A stretch of 64,000 bases of DNA, from contig JAIXQH010000020.1 in NCBI GenBank assembly GCA_027484055.1, positions 1-64,000 of the forward strand, given 5' to 3'. Below, piece by piece: positions 7,789 to 15,996 of the stretch. The notes under the pieces were generated by a model. That model saw nothing but the letters and a program-made list of their open reading frames with translations. It did not search any database and was not told the origin of the DNA. This stretch comes from Verrucomicrobiaceae bacterium. GTDB lineage: Bacteria; Verrucomicrobiota; Verrucomicrobiia; Verrucomicrobiales; Akkermansiaceae. Each line of letters opens with the position of its first letter. Within the stretch, counting starts at the first letter, position 1. Both the position numbers and the translations under genes were made by a program.

Positions 7789-10542
7789 TCACGGCAGCAT
7801 CACAAGAATCCGGTAAAAGCGCCGCGGATCTAGCGGAGAAGTGGCGTAATCCACCACGATCACCGCCCCGGTCCCAGCGTAAGTCTGAAGCGCTGTCCAA
7901 GTCCTTAAATCCACCGAACTTTCTACCCGGTAAGAGCGCCCAATCACGCTGGAAAATGAAACCCTCGCCACTCCGGGAGTGAGTCCTGGATTCACCAAAG
8001 TCGGCATAAATCGAGGCCCTGCGACGAGTGGATCGCTCCCAAAAACAAGCTCATCCCCGTCCGGCGTGCCGTCGTTATCATCATCGACATCATCCACGTC
8101 GAGGATACCATCGCCATCAGAATCCAGCAGGAAAGTGACAGATATCTGATCCACAGCCACACCCTGCGACGGCAAGGTCGGCACGTTAAAGCTCTGCCCA
8201 GCATTCAGCTGCCCCTTGCTATATGCCCCACTGATTTTCATCCACGTGAAATCAGTCCGCACCGCCCCCGTCCCAACCAAGCCCAAGGCAGACTGCCCCA
8301 CCGCCTCAGAGCCGCTTTGAGAGACCCCGATGTTCGTCGATAGAGTTCCCACCGGGATCGCCGGAACGCCTGTCGCGGTGGAGGCAAAGCTGCCCTTGTA
8401 GGAAAGAAATTGATAAAGCTGAGCCGTTGCCTTGTTGATCACAGCGATCCCATCCGGCCCATTTTGAATAGGAGATGTATCAACTGAGAAAATTCTGAAA
8501 AATCGATCCGACCCCGCCACTGGCACACTCGCCCCCAAGGTGAAGGCGGTCGCTAAATTCAGGGTCCGATACACCGATCCATTATTGCCGTCATAGAGCA
8601 AGACATCGACGTCCGCCAGATTCCCAGAAAATCCAGGCCCCACCACCACTTCGATAAACTCCCCGGTGTCCGTCCCGTTATTGTCGTAATGGAACTCATT
8701 GACGAAGACATCCGCCGGTAAGACTCCGCCTCCCGCACCGGGCGTCATGGTGAAGCGCAGATTGAATGAAGCCCCAGGCGCAATATTTAGCCCCGTCACC
8801 CGCGTGGTCCGGGCACTTGGAACTCCTCCCGCGACCGCTCCTGTGGCCAACTGAGTCGATGGACTGTACGTCAACTGAGGCAGCGCACGCGGCACTCCGT
8901 TCACCAGTAAATCCGCCGTCAAGATATCCACTGTTCCGCCCTGCGCCGCTCGCCATTGCTCGGCTGTGTAGAAAATTTGCACAGCCGTTAGCGGCTGCGA
9001 GGTAGAATTCACGTAAGTTGCCATAGCGCTCCCAGCGCCCCCAGCGCCCCCACTCGGCAGAAAACCAAGGGCCGGATCGCTCGCCGAGCCATAGGCGCGG
9101 AAGCCGCCAGCCGTCCCAGTCCCACTGTCCACCCCTTGCCACGCCCCGCCCGAACTGATCCATGGCGCTGGGCTATACATACCTAAGAAGCCACTGAAGT
9201 CCTCCGTGATCGTTTGCCCCGCCGCTGTCCACTCATAAGGACCGTCCGCGTCATTCACGGCGAGCACCTGACTCGCCGGATCATAGCCAGTCGCCGCCGC
9301 CGTCAAAGTGACACTGCGCTGAGGATCTTGGATGAAATTTCGAGAAATCCTCAAATTCATCGTCCCCGTCAAGCCCCCCGCAGGGATCGTCAAGGTCGGC
9401 GAAATAGGCCCCAACCCCGCCCCATCCGAGCTGAGCCCGACCGTGAGCGCTGTCCCTCGCGCCGCAGGCAGAGTCACCGTCGCGGTCACCGCTCCATCCG
9501 CCACTCCCTCTGTCGCCGTAGCGGCAGACAAGGACAGCGCTAAATTCGGATAATCCGCATCCAACTCCACGTCAGCGAACAACGCTAAATGATCCGAAGC
9601 CTCCACACTCGTCGCAGCCGGTAGCGGCGAACCCGCCTTCGCCAGCCCAATGCCATTTGAGACATCGAGCGCAGAATTATATATTTCCGATGCCAGCGGA
9701 CGCCCTGCAATCGCCGCAGAGACTAGAAAAAGATCGATCGTCGAGCTGCTCCCAAAGGTGACCGGCGAGTTATTGACCTGCCTCGGGTCCAGCTTCACCA
9801 CACTTGGATTGCTGAAATACGTGAGCGGATTCGTCGAATACGCAAGCGGTAGCGTGATATCACTCCCAAGTGCAAAGGTGCTCGGCAAGCTCGGCGGTAG
9901 CGTGGTGAAGGTGGTATTGATCGAAGACAGGTTAAAATCCCCCATCACGATGAAGTTATCGTCCGCTGTCAGCCCAGTCGCAGAAAGATATTCTCGGAGT
10001 CTGCGCAACTCGACCGCACGCCGAAAGCGATCTGCCGTGGCCGTCCCGGATTTCAAATGCACACTCATCAACAACGGATCACGCGTGGTCCCAGGCACAT
10101 CCACCCTCACCGCAGGGATTAGCCGTGTCATTTCCTTCGCTCCCACCGGCGATCCCACCGCCGTCGCATTTAAGAGGGGGTAACGTGAAAGAAAAACCAC
10201 CTTCAAACTCGTATCGAACGTGTTCGTCGAGGGCGACACATACGAATAGGGATACCCCAATGTAGCCGCAAGTGCATCCAAATCATCAGGTGCACCTGCC
10301 ACATCCGCCGCGTGGATTTCCTGCATAGCCACCACATCTGCATCTATCCGATCCAAAATCGCCGCCACCCGATCATGATCCACTTGTCCAGGACTGCCTA
10401 TCCCATAGTCGAAGTAAGCCGGTCCTCCGTCCGTCGGCACCACCAGATGCGCACCCACATTGAACGTCGCAACCCGCAGCCCCACCGCACCCGCTAGCGG
10501 CGCTAAAAAAAATAGAAGAAATGCTGCAACCTTCTCGATCAT
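7789..10542 (-). CDS. Secreted endonuclease/exonuclease/phosphatase with lamin-tail-like domain
   Basis: 917 residues with a signal peptide (FLLFFLAPLAGAVG). Residues about 22-330 form an endonuclease/exonuclease/phosphatase domain: RVATFNVG at the start, VVAMQEIH with the metal-binding Glu, and VMGDFNLSS with the catalytic Asp/Asn pair. A Calx-beta-like region follows (TATEGVADGAVTATVTLPAA). FVNEFHYDNNGTDTGEFIEV resembles a lamin-tail domain, which often accompanies extracellular nucleases. Near the C-terminus is a Ca-binding DSDGDGILDVDDVDDDNDG stretch and then the SYRVESSVDLRTW tail common in verrucomicrobial secreted proteins. Probably degrades extracellular DNA for phosphate or carbon (inference). 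Confidence 0.85.
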   Translation of the reverse strand: MIEKVAAFLLFFLAPLAGAVGLRVATFNVGAHLVVPTDGGPAYFDYGIGSPGQVDHDRVAAILDRIDADVVAMQEIHAADVAGAPDDLDALAATLGYPYSYVSPSTNTFDTSLKVVFLSRYPLLNATAVGSPVGAKEMTRLIPAVRVDVPGTTRDPLLMSVHLKSGTATADRFRRAVELRRLREYLSATGLTADDNFIVMGDFNLSSINTTFTTLPPSLPSTFALGSDITLPLAYSTNPLTYFSNPSVVKLDPRQVNNSPVTFGSSSTIDLFLVSAAIAGRPLASEIYNSALDVSNGIGLAKAGSPLPAATSVEASDHLALFADVELDADYPNLALSLSAATATEGVADGAVTATVTLPAARGTALTVGLSSDGAGLGPISPTLTIPAGGLTGTMNLRISRNFIQDPQRSVTLTAAATGYDPASQVLAVNDADGPYEWTAAGQTITEDFSGFLGMYSPAPWISSGGAWQGVDSGTGTAGGFRAYGSASDPALGFLPSGGAGGAGSAMATYVNSTSQPLTAVQIFYTAEQWRAAQGGTVDILTADLLVNGVPRALPQLTYSPSTQLATGAVAGGVPSARTTRVTGLNIAPGASFNLRFTMTPGAGGGVLPADVFVNEFHYDNNGTDTGEFIEVVVGPGFSGNLADVDVLLYDGNNGSVYRTLNLATAFTLGASVPVAGSDRFFRIFSVDTSPIQNGPDGIAVINKATAQLYQFLSYKGSFASTATGVPAIPVGTLSTNIGVSQSGSEAVGQSALGLVGTGAVRTDFTWMKISGAYSKGQLNAGQSFNVPTLPSQGVAVDQISVTFLLDSDGDGILDVDDVDDDNDGTPDGDELVFGSDPLVAGPRFMPTLVNPGLTPGVARVSFSSVIGRSYRVESSVDLRTWTALQTYAGTGAVIVVDYATSPLDPRRFYRILVMLP

Positions 10543-10644
10543 AAAGAGTTCAATTCAGCTTGGGCACGTCATCACATCGCACATTCTGCAATTCCATAAA
10601 GCAGAAAACATACCTCACACCCATTTATCATCGCGGCCCTTACA

Positions 10645-11604
10645 ATGCAAAAATCACCCACCCTTATGAACCACCAAACCCAGCACTCGCGCCCAGCCAT
10701 ACTGCCCATCGCCTGCATTCTAGGCCTGATTTTCACGGTCATCGCACTCTCGGATCAGCAGGCTAGCGAACCGGAGCAAACTTCTCAAAAGAAAGTTGTC
10801 CTCGTCGCCGGAAAAGCCAGCCACGGCAAAGGACAGCATGAGCACCAAGCAGGCTGCATGCTCCTTGCAGACCAATTGAACAAAAGCGGCCTCCCCATCA
10901 AAGCCGTCGTCACCACCGGCGGGTGGCCACAAGACGAGTCCATCTTTGCAGGAGCCTCCGCCATCGTCATTTATGCCGACGGCGGCCCCAAGCACCCCGC
11001 CATGGAGCACCTAGACACCCTCCGCAAAATGGCCCAAAATGGCGTTGGCATCGGCTGCATCCACTACGCCGTGGAAGTGCCGAAAGATCCAGCAGGAGCC
11101 GCATTTCTCGATCTCCTCGGAGGCTATTTTGAAACAAACTGGTCCGTCAACCCTCACTGGGAAGCTTCCTTCAAACTCCCCAAACACCCCATCACCCAAG
11201 GCGTCTCCGACTACAAAATCACCGATGAGTGGTATTACCACATGCGCTTCCGGGAAAATATGGCCGGCCTCACCCCTATCCTCACTGATCTTCCGCCCCC
11301 CAGCTCACTCGCTCGGCCAGATGGTGTCCACTCCGGGAATCCAGAAGTCCGCGCCGCTGTTTTAGAGCGCAAAGAACCCCAGCACGTCATGTGGGCCTAC
11401 GAGCGTCCAGACAGCATCGGCAAAGGCCGCTCCTTTGGCTTCACTGGCGGCCATTTTCATAAAAATTGGCAAGTGGACTCCCAGCGCATCCTCGTTCTCA
11501 ACGCCATCACCTGGATTTCAGGGCTCAGCGTGCCCGCCACTGGCACCCCATCCAAAACGCCCTCAGATTCAGAGATGCTAGCAAATCTTGACCTCAAGCC
11601 CTAG
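10645..11604 (+). CDS. ThuA-domain protein, membrane-anchored or secreted
   Basis: 319 residues. One hydrophobic N-terminal segment (ILPIACILGLIFTVIAL) precedes a ThuA-like domain: VVLVAGKASHGKGQHEHQAG opens it, then VIYADGGPKHPAM, GVGIGCIHYAVEVPKD and DEWYYHMRF. ThuA-like proteins have a glutamine-amidotransferase-like fold and are associated with trehalose or other sugar use, but the reaction is not established. The start could instead be the Met 7 codons downstream (10666). Divergent from the nuclease gene. Confidence 0.82.
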   Translation: MQKSPTLMNHQTQHSRPAILPIACILGLIFTVIALSDQQASEPEQTSQKKVVLVAGKASHGKGQHEHQAGCMLLADQLNKSGLPIKAVVTTGGWPQDESIFAGASAIVIYADGGPKHPAMEHLDTLRKMAQNGVGIGCIHYAVEVPKDPAGAAFLDLLGGYFETNWSVNPHWEASFKLPKHPITQGVSDYKITDEWYYHMRFRENMAGLTPILTDLPPPSSLARPDGVHSGNPEVRAAVLERKEPQHVMWAYERPDSIGKGRSFGFTGGHFHKNWQVDSQRILVLNAITWISGLSVPATGTPSKTPSDSEMLANLDLKP

Positions 11605-11936
11605 GGAATCGCGACTCTCGGACCATCAACGGACATCAAGTGAACCCACTGCGAAGAGTGTAACATAATACCGACTGTCCGCATACTACATTCCCGCGAA
11701 TCCCTGAGTACAACCCTACAGACTAGCTCTATGTGATATCAAATTTATCATAGGTTGCAGGAGTGAATATCCAAGCGCCGCAAGGTGAAACAAGTTAAGT
11801 ATAGTGTAGTAAAATATAGGTCCCGTGAACGATTCAACTTACCCATGTAAGTATTTTAACCACAAGGGTATCGTTATAAATCTCAAGACGCATTTTCTGG
11901 TGGACCTGTATCAAATGTTTATGGCACACGACCGTC
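11605..11936. other. AT-rich intergenic region upstream of the PEP-CTERM gene
   Basis: No open frame with coding character was found. It is visibly richer in A and T than its surroundings. A perfect 6-bp hairpin, ACTTAC-CCAT-GTAAGT (11837-11852), lies about 85 bases before the next start codon and may be a regulator site. No confident promoter was assigned. Confidence 0.4.
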
Positions 11937-13103
11937 ATGTCCCCCAAGTGCATTACTACCCCAATAGTTTGGATCGGCTTATCGATCTCCGCGCTGGTCG
12001 TTAGCCAGAACTCCTATTCCGCCCCTTTAAGTCAAACTGCCCTTTCGGAAAGCGAAAAGGCGGCAGCGGAGAAGGCGGCTGAAGCCGCTAAAGATGCTGC
12101 AGAAACACAAAAAACTGCGGATTCAAAAGCTGCGGAAGTCGCCAAAGCCTCTGCCGAAAAAGCTGCGGAGGCCGCGAAAGTTGCCGCAGAAGCAAAAAAA
12201 GTCGCGGATGCTAAAGCAGCAGAAATGGCCAAAGCTGCAGAAGACGAGAAAGTTGCCGCACAAGCCAAAGAAGTCGCCAAAGCCGCTGCTGAAAAGGGCG
12301 CAGAACAGAAAGCCGAGGCCGAAAAAGCAGAGTCTGCCGAAAAAGAAAAGAAGGACGGCTCAAAACCCGAGTCTGCCGCCCGTCCTTACGATCTCGATAT
12401 TGTCTCGCCAGTGCAACTCGCCGGCTCCGATGAAGCCTCCAAGGTCTTCCAAAAAGAAGTCTTACCCGGCATCCTGAAATCCTTCAGCTCCAATGACGAC
12501 GAGTCGTCCAAAGAAAACGAAGCCAAAGATCGTGGAACCACCTATCTCGATCCTTCAGAACTGATCCTTGGCTCGGACCGCGAAATCCGCGCTTACTTCG
12601 TATCCTCCAAGAGCTCGAAGTTTAGCAATGCCCTCGGATTTTCGACCACCGGCGGCTCCCCTCTCAGTGAAGACGCTGCGTTGATCTTCCCGGATGCCAG
12701 CCGCTCAAATAGCGACGAGCGCAGTGAGCGCGATGACAAATCCTCATTGCGCCCAGGTGATTTCGTGAACCTCGGCAAATTTGCTGATTTGACCAAACTG
12801 GACTTCTTCCTAATCGCCAATGGCGCCGAGGAGGGCGAAGATTTCTACTCGACGGAAAAAGGTAGCAACTACGACGGCATCATGCACGCCATGGTCAAAT
12901 CAGTCGATGGCTCACCCTACTTGCTGATCGGATTCAGCGATGGTGAAAAAGGCAACAAGCGCTACAACCAACTCATCTTCGCTCTGGACATCGGCATGGA
13001 CCAACTGAAAACCTTCAAAGGTTTAGGCGCTCCAGAACCCTCCTTGGCGACAGGTTCCATCATCGCAGCGATCGCACTTATCAACCGCCGCCGCCGTCGT
13101 TAA
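11937..13103 (+). CDS. PEP-CTERM surface protein with Ala/Lys-rich coiled coil and DUF4114-like domain
   Basis: 388 residues: signal peptide (about 1-29), then residues about 40-150 made of Ala/Lys/Glu repeats with variants of AEKAAEAAK and AKVAAEAKK, predicted as a long coiled coil. The next section carries a DUF4114-like fold (REIRAYFVSSKSS, FFLIANGAEEGEDFYSTE, YLLIGFSDGEKGNKRYNQ). The end GAPEPSLATGSIIAAIALINR plus an arginine run is a textbook PEP-CTERM signal: PEP motif, hydrophobic helix, basic tail. Such proteins are cut and anchored or released by exosortase, which is not in this window. Probably part of the extracellular matrix or cell surface. Confidence 0.8.
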   Translation: MSPKCITTPIVWIGLSISALVVSQNSYSAPLSQTALSESEKAAAEKAAEAAKDAAETQKTADSKAAEVAKASAEKAAEAAKVAAEAKKVADAKAAEMAKAAEDEKVAAQAKEVAKAAAEKGAEQKAEAEKAESAEKEKKDGSKPESAARPYDLDIVSPVQLAGSDEASKVFQKEVLPGILKSFSSNDDESSKENEAKDRGTTYLDPSELILGSDREIRAYFVSSKSSKFSNALGFSTTGGSPLSEDAALIFPDASRSNSDERSERDDKSSLRPGDFVNLGKFADLTKLDFFLIANGAEEGEDFYSTEKGSNYDGIMHAMVKSVDGSPYLLIGFSDGEKGNKRYNQLIFALDIGMDQLKTFKGLGAPEPSLATGSIIAAIALINRRRRR

Positions 13104-13282
13104 AAGATCACGTTGCTTGGGGGCAGCGAGTATTATACCCGTTGCCTCCGGTCTTGTTGGCTTGTGATACCATTTAACAAAATCTCCTATTTGCATAAGT
13201 GGATACAACTTGAACGGAGCGAGCGGGTTCAAAACGAGGCTCCCGAGATTGACAAAAGTAACTTACTGCGAAGATAAGATGG

Positions 13283-13438
13283 ATGAAAGAGCGGCTTCTC
13301 GCCATCAATCACTTGCTTGCAGGTGAGCTTGATCTCGTTACTGTGGCAAATCTGGTGGGACGCCATAGAAACAGTATCAATGATCGAATCAGGCTCTATC
13401 GAAAGGGTGTGATTGAAGCACTTCAGACGCCTGGATAA
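13283..13438 (+). pseudogene. Helix-turn-helix fragment, probable transposase remnant
   Basis: Short frame of 51 codons beginning MKERLLAINHLLAGELDLVT and containing VANLVGRHRNSINDRIRLYR, a helix-turn-helix resembling the N-terminal DNA-binding domain of IS630-type transposases. Nothing resembling the catalytic DDE part follows. A convergent 47-codon frame on the minus strand (13423-13566, ALRAVMKGRDLEVAGRLPKF) overlaps its end; I do not recognise it. The rest of 13104-13658 shows no gene. Confidence 0.4.
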
Positions 13439-13658
13439 GGTTCGGAATCAAGTCCAGCTACTTTGAGCTGGAAAAACTTGGGGAGGCGGCCAGCGACTTC
13501 AAGATCACGCCCTTTCATCACTGCCCGTAAAGCCCCAAGAGAACAGCGGTGGGCAGGATATTTCATCCGTTGTTTTCCACACCATTTCGTAGTTCCTCTA
13601 TCGTGACAATCTACCGAAATAGGCTTTCAGTTTTTTGACACGGTGCCGGCCGCTCTGG

Positions 13659-15635
13659 CTACTTTTTTGGAGTCTCGGGTGGAGCAATACCATAAGCAGA
13701 CCGAACCGCTTCAATGAGTGTCGCCGGGGTGTCCGAACGGAAGGGACTGGCCGGCAGGTTTAGGTCATTGAACAGGGTGGCTGTGGGGGAGTTAGCCCAA
13801 GCATAACGCACGGCAGTTGGTGCTGGAACCGTCGCGCATGAAACAGAGACCCGCTCCTTGCCGGAAATCTGAGCCTTGGCAGGCATCCATGGCCCGTCGT
13901 CGCCACGGATTTCAAAACCGATCAGCTCGCCGCGGTTCTTCAGTCCGCTGCCTACATGATTGAACGTGAGTAGCAGCTCATTACCTTGGCGAGCCGATGA
14001 TTTGAAGACAGGGCCCGAGCACTCAAGGTTCTCCCCATACGTCTTGGCCCGAGCGATCAGGCCCAACCGCGTGCCGACAAAATACTTGTTGGCAGGGTGT
14101 AGATTCTTTGCGTCGCCCTCATCGAAAGTGACCGCCGTGTAGACGTTAGGCAAAACAGCCGAACAGAGCTGCTGGACTTCGCGGATGTGCGCCCAGGACT
14201 CGGGGGGATATTTCCCATCGAAAGCCGGCAACTGTGCGAGGAGCACCGGCAGGTTCTGCCCCCACATGGAACGCCACATGCGAATCATCGCCGGAAGACT
14301 CTTGTAGTAACCCATGTACTTGGCCTCGTTGTCTGCGTTGGATTCTCCCTGATACCAAAAGGCCCCGCAGATCGGGAACGGATGAACCGGGGCGACCATG
14401 CCGTTGTATAATCCGCTGGCAAGGCGCGTGCCGGAGCAACTCGCGTTCAACTCTCCTTCGGTGAAAATGGAGTTGAGCACATCGTGAGACATCCACTGCT
14501 CAACCTGACTGCCGGCTTTGATGATATAGACCAACCCGACGGGTATGTTCTGGCTGACATGAACGGCCTGGCCGAAGTAGTAGCCGACTGCCGAGACACC
14601 ACGGTTGGTCCCCGCAATGGACTTCCAAGACAGCGAGGCATCGGAGGCGTCGTTGGCCATTGGAGTTTCACGGTGCAGGGTGGGCATGGAGACGGTGCGA
14701 CACAGGGGATAATCACTCTCGAGAAGTTCCTTGCGACGATCTTCTGGAGGGACATTGTCAACAGCCTTCCCGCCCATGTTGGATTGGCCGCCACAGAGCC
14801 AGACATCGCCGACGAGAATGTCACTGAGCTCGATGTGGTGGTCGGGGATGCTGGATGAAACCTTCATGCTCCGGGGTTCGGCCGAGACTTGTAGAGGATT
14901 CAGAACCACTTCCCACTTGCCGTTGGCATCCGTGGTCGCGCTCTTTTTCTGACCGGAAAACTCGACGGAGACGACCTCTTGGGGCTTTCCGTGACCCCAG
15001 ATAGGGACTGGTTTGTTCCGCTGCAACACCATGGAGTTGTTGAAAAGGCTTCCCATGCGGAATTCCCTGACCACCGGTTTTTCACCAGGCTGGAAATTCG
15101 TGTAGATCATCGGTTTGGAGATTTTCTCCCCGTCGAACACCTTGATAAATTCTACGCCCAGTTCCTCGCCAGGTTTGGCCCCAAGGAATATAAATTTTAT
15201 AGAGCCGATCTGGTCCTGCCATGTCGCCATGTTTTTCAAATCCAGGGTGTAATCCTGCATGCCCGTGCCAGGGTTGAGATCGAACTCGACCAGTTTCTGT
15301 TTATCCGGTGTGGGGGAGATTCCGGTGGTGAACCAGAGTTGGCACTTGAGGGCGGAGGCCGGATCCATGCGGATCTGCAGCACGTTCGCCTTTTCCGCAG
15401 GAAGAATCAGCTCCCCTTGCTCAATAAAGGGGGCCGCGTTCCCACTAACAGGCAAACGTAGCATCGTGTCGCGAACCGGCCATGCAGAGTTTGGCAGTGG
15501 GCCGTTCCCCCGCCAAGTGAGGCTCTGGGCATTAAATCCCCATACTTGCCGTTCGGCCTCGTCGGCGGCCTGGGTGACGGAAGGCATGACCATAAGCATG
15601 AGCATGGCCGCTAGGAGTCGGATCGTCTGTTTCAT
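13659..15635 (-). CDS. Secreted sialate O-acetylesterase (SGNH/DUF303 family)
   Basis: 658 residues with signal peptide (LLAAMLMLMVMPSVTQAADE). The N-terminal third (about 30-175) is a beta-rich module with no confident name. From about residue 190 it matches the sialate O-acetylesterase family: LFNNSMVLQRNKPVPIWG, a small Ig-like insert, then block I VWLCGGQSNMGGKA with the nucleophilic serine near 286, PFPICGAFWYQGESNAD and, near the end, the Asp/His region DEGDAKNLHPANKYFVGTRL. It removes acetyl esters from sialic acid or plant glycans. It is first of three minus-strand secreted glycan proteins with GH43-like and CBM_X2 proteins upstream. Confidence 0.88.
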   Translation of the reverse strand: MKQTIRLLAAMLMLMVMPSVTQAADEAERQVWGFNAQSLTWRGNGPLPNSAWPVRDTMLRLPVSGNAAPFIEQGELILPAEKANVLQIRMDPASALKCQLWFTTGISPTPDKQKLVEFDLNPGTGMQDYTLDLKNMATWQDQIGSIKFIFLGAKPGEELGVEFIKVFDGEKISKPMIYTNFQPGEKPVVREFRMGSLFNNSMVLQRNKPVPIWGHGKPQEVVSVEFSGQKKSATTDANGKWEVVLNPLQVSAEPRSMKVSSSIPDHHIELSDILVGDVWLCGGQSNMGGKAVDNVPPEDRRKELLESDYPLCRTVSMPTLHRETPMANDASDASLSWKSIAGTNRGVSAVGYYFGQAVHVSQNIPVGLVYIIKAGSQVEQWMSHDVLNSIFTEGELNASCSGTRLASGLYNGMVAPVHPFPICGAFWYQGESNADNEAKYMGYYKSLPAMIRMWRSMWGQNLPVLLAQLPAFDGKYPPESWAHIREVQQLCSAVLPNVYTAVTFDEGDAKNLHPANKYFVGTRLGLIARAKTYGENLECSGPVFKSSARQGNELLLTFNHVGSGLKNRGELIGFEIRGDDGPWMPAKAQISGKERVSVSCATVPAPTAVRYAWANSPTATLFNDLNLPASPFRSDTPATLIEAVRSAYGIAPPETPKK

Positions 15636-15781
15636 CAGAAGGTGATGTTGATGGGGTTGGCTTTATGGGTGGTATGGAGGTATGAACCGGAAGCTTAAAA
15701 AGAGTCCATCCTATGTGACAAAATTTAAGAAATCATCACAAAAGCTGATCCAGTTATAAATCGTTGCGTGTGAAATACTTG

Positions 15782-15907
15782 ATGCATGACTCTCAAGCCA
15801 TCGAAGCTAGCATGAGGACTCTCATCGACCCTTTCAATGCGTATCTCAGTCTGCCGAAAGCTCGCCAGACCTATTTCCTGATGCTTGCTCTATCAGTCAT
15901 CTCGTAG
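15782..15907 (+). pseudogene. Possible N-terminal scrap of a transposase
   Basis: In the otherwise empty gap 15636-15996, a 41-codon frame reads MRTLIDPFNAYLSLPKARQT followed by YFLMLALSVIS and a stop. The string L-I-x-P-F-x-x-Y-L-x-x-P-K-x-x-x-x-x-F resembles the opening of several DDE transposases. No downstream catalytic part is present. It would fit the mobile-element debris elsewhere in this locus, but the match is short. Confidence 0.3.
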
Positions 15908-15996
15908 AGGACTTGTTTGCTCGTTTGGCTCTCACATCATAAGAGATGGACATGGCTTTTAGTCATATTGGGCTGAGGAGTTAGGTGTGTTCCCGC

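Noticed and set aside
11900-11940. Sigma-54 promoter (TGGCAC) upstream of the PEP-CTERM gene
   Set aside because: The -12 GC element is absent at the required spacing and the box touches the start codon.
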